Shown here piece after piece: positions 14,177 to 22,570 of a stretch of 23,722 nucleotides of DNA; the stretch's first letter is position 1; every line of letters begins with the position of its first letter. Under the pieces are notes generated by a model. It was not told where the DNA came from, did no database searches, and saw nothing but the letters and a program-made list of their open reading frames with translations. The stretch spans positions 1 to 23,722 of the forward strand of contig JAFOYD010000190.1 of the NCBI GenBank assembly GCA_017391545.1. Direction: 5' to 3'. Position numbers and translations under genes: made by a program. Source of the DNA: Lachnospiraceae bacterium. Lineage in GTDB: Bacteria > Bacillota > Clostridia > Lachnospirales > Lachnospiraceae.

Positions 14177-15331
14177 ATGACAATTCAGGAAAAAGCATTA
14201 CAGCTTCATAAAGAATGGAACGGCAAGATTGAGACCGTATCAAAAACACCCGTCAAATCAAGGGAAGCCCTTTCGCTGGCATATACCCCTGGCGTGGCAG
14301 AGCCTTGTAAGGTGATTGCCGAAGATCCCGAAGCCGCTTATCAATATACCATGAAAGCAAATACCGTAGCAGTCGTATCTGACGGAAGCGCCGTACTTGG
14401 ACTGGGAAATATCGGACCTTACGCAGCCATGCCCGTCATGGAAGGAAAGGCAGTTCTTTTCAAGGAGTTCGGTGGCGTAAACGCAGTTCCCATCTGCCTT
14501 GACACGCAGGATACAGAGGAAATCATCAAGGCTGTCACATGGCTTGCACCAGGCTACGGCGGAATCAATCTTGAGGACATCAGCGCACCGCGCTGCTTTG
14601 AGATTGAGGAGCGTTTAAAGGCAACTCTTAATATCCCTGTTTTCCATGATGACCAGCACGGCACAGCCATCGTCGTACTTGCAGGCATCATCAATGCCCT
14701 GAAGGTAGTCGGCAAACAGAAAGAGAACTGTAAGGTTGTTGTAAACGGTGCAGGAAGTGCCGGCGTTGCAATCACAAAGCTTCTGCTGACATATGGTTTT
14801 AAAAATGTAATCATGTGCGACAAGGTAGGTATCGTATCAACTTCCACCGAGGGACTGAACTGGATGCAGGAAAAGATGGCAAAGATCACCAATCCAAACA
14901 ACGAGACCGGTTCCCTTGCAGATGCATTAAAGGGCGCTGACATCTTTGTCGGTGTATCTGCTCCAAATATCGTAACACCTGAAATGGTTCAGTCAATGGC
15001 TACAGATTCCATTCTCTTTGCCATGGCAAATCCGACACCTGAAATCATGCCTGATGTAGCAAAGGCTGCCGGTGCCCGCGTTGTAGGTACAGGCCGTAGT
15101 GATTTCCCAAATCAGGTAAATAACGTCGTAGCTTTCCCAGGAATCTTTAAGGGTGCTCTGGAGGGACGAGCTACGCAGATCACAGAAGAAATGAAACTCG
15201 CTGCTGCCGAAGCCATCGCAGGTCTCGTACCAGATGATGAATTAAGCGATGATAACATCATGCCTGAGGCATTTAATCCAAAGGTCGCAGAGGTTGTTGC
15301 TGAGGCTGTAAAATCCCACATCGTAAGATAA
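14177..15331 (+). CDS. Malic enzyme (oxaloacetate-decarboxylating malate dehydrogenase)
   Basis: This converts malate to pyruvate and CO2 with reduction of NAD(P) in the cytoplasm. The start is ATG 14177, 9 nt after AAAGGAG, not an upstream in-frame ATG at 14120. The 384-residue enzyme is the short bacterial form. It has YTPGVAEPC (catalytic Tyr36), VSDGSAVLGLGNIGP (68-81), MEGKAVLFKEFGG with Lys91, metal ligands in NLEDISAPRCFEIE and VFHDDQHGTA, and the nucleotide-binding loop VVNGAGSAGVAI (188-199). The residue after the second beta strand (CDKVG) suggests NAD, but cofactor choice is not certain. The radical SAM gene starts one base after its stop. Confidence 0.93.
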   Translation: MTIQEKALQLHKEWNGKIETVSKTPVKSREALSLAYTPGVAEPCKVIAEDPEAAYQYTMKANTVAVVSDGSAVLGLGNIGPYAAMPVMEGKAVLFKEFGGVNAVPICLDTQDTEEIIKAVTWLAPGYGGINLEDISAPRCFEIEERLKATLNIPVFHDDQHGTAIVVLAGIINALKVVGKQKENCKVVVNGAGSAGVAITKLLLTYGFKNVIMCDKVGIVSTSTEGLNWMQEKMAKITNPNNETGSLADALKGADIFVGVSAPNIVTPEMVQSMATDSILFAMANPTPEIMPDVAKAAGARVVGTGRSDFPNQVNNVVAFPGIFKGALEGRATQITEEMKLAAAEAIAGLVPDDELSDDNIMPEAFNPKVAEVVAEAVKSHIVR

Positions 15332-15332
15332 T

Positions 15333-16274
15333 ATGCGCTGGAACGATAAGCCTTATCATTCCCTCGACTATGAGCTGAAGAAAAAATACGGTGAAAAGGT
15401 ATATAAAATCGCCCTTGATGCCGGCATGACCTGCCCAAACCGCGACGGGACATGCGGCATTCGGGGCTGTATTTTTTGCAGTGAAGGTGGAAGTGGCGAC
15501 TTCGCCGCAAAGGGTACCACGATCGCCATGCAGCTTGAGCAGGGAAAGCAATATTTCCACAGTAAAAAAATCGGCACGAAATTCATCGCTTATTTTCAAT
15601 CATACACCAATACTTATGCGCCTGTCGCGAAACTGGAACAGATCTACCGTGAAGCACTTGACGAACCCACTGTAGTGGGTATCTCGATTGCGACCAGACC
15701 AGATTGCCTCGGCAGGGATGTTCTCTCACTTCTCGATCGGCTGAACAGAGAATATGATGACAAGTTCCTATGGATAGAGCTTGGACTACAGACGGTTCAT
15801 GAACAGACCGCGCAGCTGATTCGCCGCGGCTACCCGCTACCAGTCTTTGAAACAGCCCTGACACAGCTCCATGCTATCTCCATCCCTGTAATAGCGCATG
15901 TTATTTTAGGTTTGCCCGGCGAAACTAAGGAAATGATGCTTGAGACGTGTGTTTATCTGGCCCAAAAGCATATCAGCGGCATAAAATTACAGCTGTTACA
16001 TGTTCTAAAAAACACTGATCTTGCCCAGATCTACGAAAAGAAAAGCTTTGAAATTCTTGATTTTATGGAATATATTGATATCGTGATCTCATGCCTTGAG
16101 GTGCTTCCTCCTGACATGGTCATACACCGCGTAACCGGTGACGGTCCAAGAGATCTGCTCATAGCCCCTCTATGGAGTCTGGACAAGCGACGTGTGCTCA
16201 ATGCCCTCCATCAGGAGATGAAGCGGCGTGGTACATGGCAGTCTGCGGTATACGCTCCAAAAACTATTTTATGA
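15333..16274 (+). CDS. TIGR01212 family radical SAM protein (YtqA-like)
   Basis: This is a radical SAM enzyme with the TIGR01212 signature. The N-terminal Cys cluster reads CPNRDGTCGIRGCIFC, with Cys at 34, 41, 46 and 49; three should hold the 4Fe-4S cluster. It is followed by SEGGSGDF. Other family stretches are YFQSYTNTYAP, GISIATRPDCL, WIELGLQTVHE and HVILGLPGET, and GDGPRDLLIAPLWS near the C-terminus. The B. subtilis homologue YtqA has recently been linked to tRNA wobble-uridine (mnm5U) modification; transferring that role here is inference. It begins one base after the malic enzyme stop with only a weak ribosome site, which suggests translational coupling. The 313-residue length is normal. 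Confidence 0.9.
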   Translation: MRWNDKPYHSLDYELKKKYGEKVYKIALDAGMTCPNRDGTCGIRGCIFCSEGGSGDFAAKGTTIAMQLEQGKQYFHSKKIGTKFIAYFQSYTNTYAPVAKLEQIYREALDEPTVVGISIATRPDCLGRDVLSLLDRLNREYDDKFLWIELGLQTVHEQTAQLIRRGYPLPVFETALTQLHAISIPVIAHVILGLPGETKEMMLETCVYLAQKHISGIKLQLLHVLKNTDLAQIYEKKSFEILDFMEYIDIVISCLEVLPPDMVIHRVTGDGPRDLLIAPLWSLDKRRVLNALHQEMKRRGTWQSAVYAPKTIL

Positions 16275-16289
16275 AAGGTGTGGTACAAA

Positions 16290-16805
16290 ATGTCACAGGA
16301 TCCATTAACACTATATAAGTTAATCGTTTTATACATGCTAGATAAGGTGCAGTTCAAACTTACCTATTCCCAGATCAGCGGCTTTATCCTTGAAAAGGAA
16401 TATACCAATTTCATAACACTGCAGCAGGTCATCTCTGATTTACAGGACTCAGAATTGATCAAAGCGGATACACTCATGAACCGTACTTATTTTTCGATCA
16501 CACCTGAGGGACAAAATACACTGGCTTATTTTGGCAACCGCATCGGTGAAGCGATCATAAACGATATCGACGCCTTTCTTGCCGAAAACCATCTCGAGCT
16601 GAAGAATGAGGCATCCATCATGGCGAACTGCTACAAAGCTACCTCCGGTGAGTATGAAGCGGAGCTGATTGCCAGGGAAAAGGATGTCGAACTGGTCAAT
16701 ATCAAGCTGTCCGTTCCCACGAAGGATATGGCTGAAGCAGTCTGTGAGAGCTGGTACAACAAAAACGAAAAGATCTATAAATATTTAATGGAGGAGCTGT
16801 TCTAA
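16290..16805 (+). CDS. DUF4364 family protein (predicted winged-helix)
   Basis: A 171-residue protein of the DUF4364 family, widespread in Clostridia and of unknown function. The first 70 residues read like a winged-helix DNA-binding domain: LYKLIVLYMLDKVQFKLTYS, then FITLQQVISDLQDSELI and a YFSITPEGQNTLAYF wing. The C-terminal half (SGEYEAELIAREKDVELVNI) is a mixed alpha/beta segment. ATG 16290 is chosen because AAAGGTGTGG precedes it; the upstream in-frame GTG falls within that site. Its last codons overlap rarA on the other strand by 4 bases, inside a shared terminator stem. Confidence 0.82.
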   Translation: MSQDPLTLYKLIVLYMLDKVQFKLTYSQISGFILEKEYTNFITLQQVISDLQDSELIKADTLMNRTYFSITPEGQNTLAYFGNRIGEAIINDIDAFLAENHLELKNEASIMANCYKATSGEYEAELIAREKDVELVNIKLSVPTKDMAEAVCESWYNKNEKIYKYLMEELF

Positions 16806-16816
16806 GCTCCTCCATT
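16787..16816. terminator. Bidirectional terminator overlapping both convergent stop codons
   Basis: A perfect 12-bp inverted repeat (AATGGAGGAGCT at 16787-16798, complement at 16805-16816, 6-nt loop) is followed by TTGATCTTTT on the plus strand and AAATATTT on the minus strand. The left arm encodes the last codons of the DUF4364 gene and the right arm the last codons of rarA. Both stop codons fall in the loop and its edge. The U-tract on the minus side is weak. Confidence 0.7.
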
Positions 16817-18157
16817 TTGATCTTTTCCGTTATTTTTTGCCTCTTCCTTAATCCGCTTCATATGCTCCCGTATCTTGGCTTCATAGCCATTCCACGAAGG
16901 TTCGTAGAACTTCTTTCCTGTCAGCTCATATGGCAAATACTGCTGCTCTACATAATGATTTGGATAGTCGTGTGCGTATTTGTATCCTGTTCCATGTCCC
17001 AATTTGCCTGCTCCTTTATAATGTGCATCCTGCAGATGTGTCGGTATCGGCAGATTTCCGCTTCTTCGAATCTCCTCATTTGCAGCAAAGATTGCGTTGC
17101 ACGCCGCATTACTCTTCGGCGCACATGCCACATAGGAAGCCGCCTGCGAAAGAATGATCTGCGCTTCCGGCATACCGATCCGCTCTACTGCCATCGCGGC
17201 ACTCACTGCAACATTAAGCGCCATCGGATCTGCATTTCCTACATCTTCTGCGGCACAGATCATGATACGTCTTGCGATAAAGGCAACCTCCTCACCCGCA
17301 TAAAGCATCTTCGCCAGATAATACACTGCTGCATCCGGGTCAGAACCGCGCATGCTCTTGATAAATGCTGATATGGTGTCATAATGATTGTCACCGTTTT
17401 TGTCATACAGAACGCGCCTTTTCTGAATACACTCCTGCGCGACCTCGATGGTGATATGTATTTTCCCATCCTCACTTCTGTCTGTCGTCATGACGCCAAG
17501 CTCTATCGCATTCAGGGCATGTCTGGCATCACCACCCGACAGATCCGCCAGAAACTCCAGCGCATCCTCATCGATGTCTGCGTCAAAGCTTCCCATACCC
17601 TTCTCCGTGTCGTATACTGCCCTTTTGATCAATTCCTTGATCTCGTCCTTTTCAAGCGGCTTTAATTCAAATACGATGGAGCGTGACAGTAACGCTCCAT
17701 TGACTTCAAAATATGGATTTTCCGTAGTCGCACCGATCAGTATGATCGTTCCGTCCTCCACAAACGGCAACAGATAATCCTGCTGGCTCTTATTGAAACG
17801 ATGAATCTCATCAATAAACAAAATGGTGCGCTTCGCATACATGGCAAGCGTGTCCTTCGCCTTACTAATGACCTCCTCCATATCCTTTTTGCCCGCAACG
17901 GTCGCATTGATCTGTGTAAACTCGGCACTCGTCGTATTTGCGATGACCTTCGCAAGCGTCGTCTTTCCTGTCCCGGGCGGACCATAGAAAATGATGGAGC
18001 TGATCTTGTCTGCCTTAATTGCCCTGTATAAGAGCTTGTCCTTGCCGATAATATGGGACTGTCCCACCACTTCGTCAAGCGTTGTCGGCCGAAGTCTGGC
18101 CGCCAGAGGTGACTCTTTTTCCTTCACCGTATTTCTCATATATTCAAACAGGTCCAT
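16802..18157 (-). CDS. rarA: Replication-associated recombination protein A (RarA/MgsA)
   Basis: A AAA+ ATPase of the clamp-loader type that acts at stalled replication forks, related to WRNIP1/Mgs1. The 451-residue product has the typical N-terminus ESPLAARLRPTTLDEVVGQ, Walker A YGPPGTGKTTLA (58-69), Walker B TILFIDEIHRFNKSQQD (111-127), sensor 1 LIGATTENPYFEVN, and sensor 2 region LSGGDARHALNAIE. The C-terminal oligomerisation domain includes AYYLAKML-like and KGAGKLGHGTGYKYAHD stretches. AGGAG lies 7 nt before ATG, and the gap to the upstream GGDEF/EAL gene is 9 nt, so the two form an operon. Confidence 0.95.
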   Translation of the reverse strand: MDLFEYMRNTVKEKESPLAARLRPTTLDEVVGQSHIIGKDKLLYRAIKADKISSIIFYGPPGTGKTTLAKVIANTTSAEFTQINATVAGKKDMEEVISKAKDTLAMYAKRTILFIDEIHRFNKSQQDYLLPFVEDGTIILIGATTENPYFEVNGALLSRSIVFELKPLEKDEIKELIKRAVYDTEKGMGSFDADIDEDALEFLADLSGGDARHALNAIELGVMTTDRSEDGKIHITIEVAQECIQKRRVLYDKNGDNHYDTISAFIKSMRGSDPDAAVYYLAKMLYAGEEVAFIARRIMICAAEDVGNADPMALNVAVSAAMAVERIGMPEAQIILSQAASYVACAPKSNAACNAIFAANEEIRRSGNLPIPTHLQDAHYKGAGKLGHGTGYKYAHDYPNHYVEQQYLPYELTGKKFYEPSWNGYEAKIREHMKRIKEEAKNNGKDQNGGA

Positions 18158-18166
18158 ATTATGCTC

Positions 18167-19522
18167 CTATTTTAGTTTGTATTTTTCCTCAAACGCACTG
18201 ACGGAAATTGGCATATCAAAATAAAAGCCCTGGAAAATGTCGCATCCCATCTCTGTGAGAAAATCGACATGTTCCTTACTTCTGACGCCCTCTGTGATGA
18301 CATTCATGCCAAGTTCCTTAGCCATGGCAATGACAGCCTTAATAATGATGCGGTTTCTGACAGGTGTATCCGTCTCTTCCAAAAATGCCATGTCAATTTT
18401 CAAGATATCCGCCGTGATATCCTTTAGCATATTCAGTGATGAATATCCGCTTCCAAAATCATCAATTTCGATATGAAAGCCATATGCCCTAAGCTTATTG
18501 ATCACTTCCATGTGTGATTGCATATCACTCATGAATACCGTTTCTGTTATTTCGATATTGAGCAGTCCGGGATTGATATCATACTTTTCAACAAGTCCTG
18601 TAAACGCCTGATACAAATCTGTATAGTAAAAATCCTTCGTCGATACATTTACGGAAATGCTGATCGTATCAATACCTCGCTTCTTCCATTCTCCGAGCTT
18701 GGCTGCCGCCTGCTCCCACATCTGCTCATCCAGCTTCAGGATATAGCCTCTTTTTTCTATAATATCAATAAAATCACCCGGCATCAGAATCCCTCTTATC
18801 GGATGATGCCATCTGACGATTGCTTCGGCACCTGTAAGCGTTCCTGTATTTGAAATCTGTGGCTGCAGATACATCCGAAACTGATTGTCCTCAAGCGCAT
18901 GATCAAACTCACTCAGTATATTTTTCTCATGCACCAGCCGTTCTAACATCTTTTCATCATAATAAGCAATCAGCCTGCCGTAATCACCCTGCAGGGATTC
19001 AATTGCCATATTTGCCTTATCACACATGACCTGTGCGCTTTCCTTGATATCCGTCACCTCATATACGCCGATGCAGATATGCAGCTTATAATTTGCGTTA
19101 TTAATCAAGTATTGCAGCTTTGATGTATTTTTCGCAGCTAGTTCAGGATTAAAGTTTTCCTTCGGAATCAGCATGGCAAACTTATCACCGCCGATACGGC
19201 CATGGATGCATTCATCATACCTGGCAAGGGCAAGAAGCTTTGCCTGATCCGCCAACACTCTGTCACCCATTTCCTTGCCAAAAAGGTCATTGGTGAGCTT
19301 AAAATTTTTGATATTCGTGCAGACCATATATCGTTCTCGATGGGGGTTTTTGCGTATGATTTCCTCCGCTTTCTTAAAGAAGCTCTCCCGGTTATACAAT
19401 CCTGTCAGGCTGTCATGACTTGCGATATATTCTTCCCTTCTGAATCTTTTTGTTTCCGAAAAAAATGCCACCATTAAAAGCAGCAGCACAATCAACATGG
19501 GGACGATGTACATAATTTCCAA
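18167..19522 (-). CDS. Membrane-anchored GGDEF/EAL protein (likely c-di-GMP phosphodiesterase)
   Basis: A single N-terminal membrane helix (about 4-21) leads to a GGDEF domain (about 33-190) and an EAL domain (about 200-445). The GGDEF domain is degenerate: the signature is GGDKF (111-115) and the metal-binding Asp region reads TNIKNFKLTND, with Asn for the first Asp. Cyclase activity is therefore unlikely. The EAL domain reads EAI at 233-235 but keeps the catalytic set: Asn292, the Glu of IEITE, Asp354-Asp355 (DDFGSGYSS), Lys375, Glu411 and Gln431. Phosphodiesterase activity is thus plausible. The start is probably TTG 19522, 8 nt after AAGGAGT; the next ATG (19513) is 17 nt away. It is followed closely by rarA. 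Confidence 0.88.
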   Translation of the reverse strand: MEIMYIVPMLIVLLLLMVAFFSETKRFRREEYIASHDSLTGLYNRESFFKKAEEIIRKNPHRERYMVCTNIKNFKLTNDLFGKEMGDRVLADQAKLLALARYDECIHGRIGGDKFAMLIPKENFNPELAAKNTSKLQYLINNANYKLHICIGVYEVTDIKESAQVMCDKANMAIESLQGDYGRLIAYYDEKMLERLVHEKNILSEFDHALEDNQFRMYLQPQISNTGTLTGAEAIVRWHHPIRGILMPGDFIDIIEKRGYILKLDEQMWEQAAAKLGEWKKRGIDTISISVNVSTKDFYYTDLYQAFTGLVEKYDINPGLLNIEITETVFMSDMQSHMEVINKLRAYGFHIEIDDFGSGYSSLNMLKDITADILKIDMAFLEETDTPVRNRIIIKAVIAMAKELGMNVITEGVRSKEHVDFLTEMGCDIFQGFYFDMPISVSAFEEKYKLK

Positions 19523-19638
19523 TTTTAAATACTCCTTATTACGAATTTTCCCCTTTCCCCTGTTTTCAGTCTATCACAAAAGCTTGCTCTGCCGCAATCC
19601 CTTTTAAATAGATGTAATTTGGGGAATTGTTGAAATTA

Positions 19639-19667
19639 TTGCATATGTTTTATTTTTATGTTATACT
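19639..19667 (+). promoter_or_regulatory. Sigma-A promoter for the GH13 gene
   Basis: TTGCAT at 19639-19644, a 17-nt spacer and TATACT at 19662-19667. It gives a leader of about 95 nt. The leader begins with a weak hairpin (TGACAA 19675-19680 with TTGTCA 19704-19709, and ATAC with GTAT inside) of unknown meaning. Confidence 0.7.
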
Positions 19668-19769
19668 AATAGTGTGACAATTTTATACATTTTTTCGTAT
19701 TTTTTGTCAATAAAACGCGCAAATAGCACGATTAAGGCGTAACTTAACTATTTTAAAGGGGGAAACAAC

Positions 19770-21533
19770 ATGGCTTGGTACGATGAGGCAGTATTTTATC
19801 ACATTTATCCTTTAGGACTTACTGGAGCTCCAAAGGAGAATTCTTACGGGGAACCTGTGCATCGTCTAAACACACTTTTGCCTTGGATCGACCACATCAA
19901 AAAGATTGGCTGCAATGCCATCTATATCGGTCCATTATTTGAATCCGTAGGACATGGATATGAGACCACGGACTACAGAAAGCTCGACAGCCGTCTTGGA
20001 GACAATGACGATCTGAAAAATTTCGTAGCAGAATGTCACCAGAAACAGATCAAGGTTATTTTTGATGGTGTATTCAATCACACCGGACGCGATTTCTTTG
20101 CATTTAAGGATATCAAGGAAAATCGTGAACGTTCCCAGTACAGAGACTGGTACTGCAACGTGAACTTTGGTGGCAACAATGAATATAATGACGGTTTCAG
20201 CTATGAGAACTGGGGAGGCTACAATCTTCTGGTAAAGCTCAATCAGAAAAATCCTGCCGTAAAGGACTATATTTGCGATGTCATCCGTTTCTGGGTAAGC
20301 GAATTTGACGTGGACGGTATCCGTCTTGATGCCGCAGATGTACTTGACTTTGACTTCATGAAAGCATTAAGGCAGGTCGCAAATGAAGTCAAGCCTGATT
20401 TCTGGCTGATGGGCGAGGTCATTCATGGTGACTACTCCCGCTGGGTAAATGAGGGAACACTTCATTCCGTAACCAACTACCAGCTTCACAAAGCGCTGTA
20501 TTCCGGTCACAATGACCACAACTACTTTGAGATTGCCCACACCGTACGACGTCTGTACGAGATGGGTGGCAACAGACCTGATGGATTAAAGCTCTACAAT
20601 TTCGTGGACAATCATGATGTAGAACGAATCTATACAAAGCTTACAAACAAGGCACACTTTGCACCGGTACACGTTCTGCTGTACACACTGCCTGGTGTTC
20701 CTTCCATATATTACGGTTCCGAGTTCGGCATCGAGGGACGAAAGGAAAAATTCTCTGATGCCTCCCTTCGCCCGGCTCTGAACTTTGAAGACTACAAGGA
20801 TGCTGTGGAAACAAATCCCCGCACCGCTCTGATTGCGGCTCTTGGTCATGCAAGGCAGCAGTCAAAGGCACTGTCCTACGGTGATTACAAGGAGCTGGTG
20901 CTCACGAACAAACAATACGCATTCTCACGAAGCTACAATGGAGAATGTGCTGTCGTGACTGTCAACAATGACGACAGCGACTATGTAATGACACTTCCTG
21001 CCGGAAATGCTTCCGAATATGTCGGCGCACTGTCTGGGCAGCATGTCAGCGTAAACAACGGCACGATCTGCGTCAATGTCAAGGCAAATTCGGGTGATAT
21101 CTGGCTGCCGGCGAACGGAAACGTTGACGTTTCACCGATCAAAGTGACTCCAATCACCAATGAAGATCCGGCTATTGAGACGCCTGTGGCAACCGAGGCT
21201 CCGACTGTGGAAGCTCCTGTGGCTGACGAGACTCCTGCTGTGGAAGTACCTGCAACGGAACCTGCCGTGGACGAGGCGCCAGCTACTGAAGAGCCTGCTA
21301 CTGAACCCGTTATAGAGGAAGCTCCGGTTTCACAGTCTCCTGCTGACGAACCTGCTGTCTCACCAGCAAATTCCGCATATGATGAAGCCTTTGAGAAAGG
21401 AAAGATTGCCGGACTTCAGGCCGCAGTCATTGCCCGCATGGAGAAGAATGGACCTGTAACAGACCAGATGAGAAGAGATGTCGAAAACAATGTATATTAT
21501 GATTCGCTGATCAACTGGATCAAGAGCTTTTAA
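19770..21533 (+). CDS. Alpha-amylase family (GH13) glycosidase with acidic-proline linker and C-terminal helical tail
   Basis: This is predicted to cleave alpha-glucosidic bonds in malto-oligosaccharides. It has no signal peptide, so it should be cytoplasmic. The barrel (about 1-370) has all four GH13 regions: DGVFNH (99-104), GIRLDAADV with nucleophile Asp187, GEVIHG with acid/base Glu216, and FVDNHDVERI with Asp283. A beta-sandwich follows (about 371-451). Residues 452-534 form a low-complexity linker of degenerate PA(T/V)E-type repeats. The last 53 residues look helical (YDEAFEKGKIAGLQAAVIAR...NWIKSF). The two extra parts are not usual for GH13 and their role is unknown. GGGGGAAACAAC precedes ATG, and a strong terminator follows. 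The exact substrate cannot be assigned. Confidence 0.9.
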   Translation: MAWYDEAVFYHIYPLGLTGAPKENSYGEPVHRLNTLLPWIDHIKKIGCNAIYIGPLFESVGHGYETTDYRKLDSRLGDNDDLKNFVAECHQKQIKVIFDGVFNHTGRDFFAFKDIKENRERSQYRDWYCNVNFGGNNEYNDGFSYENWGGYNLLVKLNQKNPAVKDYICDVIRFWVSEFDVDGIRLDAADVLDFDFMKALRQVANEVKPDFWLMGEVIHGDYSRWVNEGTLHSVTNYQLHKALYSGHNDHNYFEIAHTVRRLYEMGGNRPDGLKLYNFVDNHDVERIYTKLTNKAHFAPVHVLLYTLPGVPSIYYGSEFGIEGRKEKFSDASLRPALNFEDYKDAVETNPRTALIAALGHARQQSKALSYGDYKELVLTNKQYAFSRSYNGECAVVTVNNDDSDYVMTLPAGNASEYVGALSGQHVSVNNGTICVNVKANSGDIWLPANGNVDVSPIKVTPITNEDPAIETPVATEAPTVEAPVADETPAVEVPATEPAVDEAPATEEPATEPVIEEAPVSQSPADEPAVSPANSAYDEAFEKGKIAGLQAAVIARMEKNGPVTDQMRRDVENNVYYDSLINWIKSF

Positions 21534-21548
21534 TTAAAATATGTAACG

Positions 21549-21581
21549 AAAAAAGTGTTGCCCCCAAAGCAACACTTTTTT
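21549..21581. terminator. Bidirectional terminator between GH13 gene and spoVAC
   Basis: A 13-bp inverted repeat (AAAAAAGTGTTGC at 21549-21561, complement at 21569-21581) with a 7-nt loop. T-runs on both strands make it a terminator for the GH13 gene (plus) and for the spoVA operon (minus), ending 4 nt from the spoVAC stop. Confidence 0.9.
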
Positions 21582-21584
21582 GTT

Positions 21585-22046
21585 TTATACGATTCCCATC
21601 AATTTACCAATCCAGTACAAAACACCAAGCACCCATGAGGTAAAGATTCCATACAAAATCACGGGACCTGCAATCGTAAAGATTTTGCAGCCGATGCCAA
21701 ATACCTGTCCTTCTGTCTTATATTCGATGGCAGATGCTACGACAGAGTTCGCAAAGCCCGTAATAGGTACAAGTGCTCCTGCACCTCCCCACTTGACAAG
21801 GCCACCATAGAGATTAAATCCTGTGAGCAGGGCGCTGAGCAGAATCAGAATCATGGAACACCAGCTTGCCGCGATTTCTTTGTCCAGTCCAAAGCTTTTT
21901 GTCGCGATATTGACGATCAACTGTCCGATGCAGCAGATGATTCCGCCCATGATAAAAGCCTTTCCCATTTGCAACGGCAAATTTGTCTTTGGTGAATTTT
22001 GCTTCACATACTCCTGATATTCTGTCTTTTTTTGTTCTGATGCCAT
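21585..22046 (-). CDS. spoVAC: Stage V sporulation protein AC
   Basis: SpoVAC is a membrane subunit of the forespore channel that moves Ca-dipicolinic acid and acts as a mechanosensitive pore in B. subtilis. The start is ATG 22046, just after GGGAGAGG; an in-frame GTG lies upstream at 22067. The 153-residue product has a polar N-terminus, then KAFIMGGIICCIGQLIVN, LILLSALLTGFNLYGGL, the signature GGAGALVPITGFANSVV, IEYKTEGQVFGIG, and a last helix. The N-terminal Tyr-rich stretch and the GFAN context distinguish it from SpoVAE. It follows spoVAB by 53 nt and is the last gene of the operon here; spoVAD and spoVAE do not follow. Confidence 0.9.
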   Translation of the reverse strand: MASEQKKTEYQEYVKQNSPKTNLPLQMGKAFIMGGIICCIGQLIVNIATKSFGLDKEIAASWCSMILILLSALLTGFNLYGGLVKWGGAGALVPITGFANSVVASAIEYKTEGQVFGIGCKIFTIAGPVILYGIFTSWVLGVLYWIGKLMGIV

Positions 22047-22099
22047 AATCCTCTCCCATTCTGCCACAATTTCGCGTGTGGCAACGCATTATGAATCAA

Positions 22100-22570
22100 T
22101 TATGATATACCTTGAAAGAATTCTTTCATAAAATAAATCAGTGAACCTACTGTTTTTCCAAGTGCAATGGCAAGCACCGCGATGCTGACTCCCATCTTGA
22201 GCTTCACACGCCTTGCAAAAATCGGTATTCCGTCAAGTACCTCCGAAAGCGCAATCGAGAGACAGCCGACAAAGATTCCTGCAAATACACCGATCAGCAC
22301 CAGAATGGTGGTCAGCAATACATTTGCATGAGGCACCTGCACTGTCAGCTCCCCAAAAGAACCCTCGATCGGATAGACACTGAGGATATCTGCTATAATT
22401 GCTCCAAACACCAGACATTCCTCATAGAACAGTTCACATCTTGCAGTATCCGTCCTTCCCGCAAAGCGCGGAATCAGTCCAACCACAAAAAGAACTGTGA
22501 ACACACCTGCCGACACCATGATTCCAGAGCTGATTCCAATTATCCACAAAAGTACAATGCGCCAAGCCAT
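22100..22570 (-). CDS. spoVAB: Stage V sporulation protein AB
   Basis: A 156-residue integral membrane protein of the SpoVA dipicolinic-acid transport system. The N-terminus (LLWIIGISSGIMVSAGVFTVLFVVGLIPR) is family-like, followed by YEECLVFGAII, a long central helix (TTILVLIGVFAGIFVGCLSIALSEVL), and DGIPIFARRVKLK before the last helix. About four membrane segments are visible. Its ATG overlaps the spoVAA stop (TAATG), so translation is coupled. Confidence 0.92.
   Translation of the reverse strand: MAWRIVLLWIIGISSGIMVSAGVFTVLFVVGLIPRFAGRTDTARCELFYEECLVFGAIIADILSVYPIEGSFGELTVQVPHANVLLTTILVLIGVFAGIFVGCLSIALSEVLDGIPIFARRVKLKMGVSIAVLAIALGKTVGSLIYFMKEFFQGIS

Noticed and set aside
21123..21380. 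Acidic-proline repeats in the GH13 gene as a DNA tandem repeat
   Set aside because: The repeats are degenerate at DNA level with no fixed unit; it is a protein low-complexity linker.
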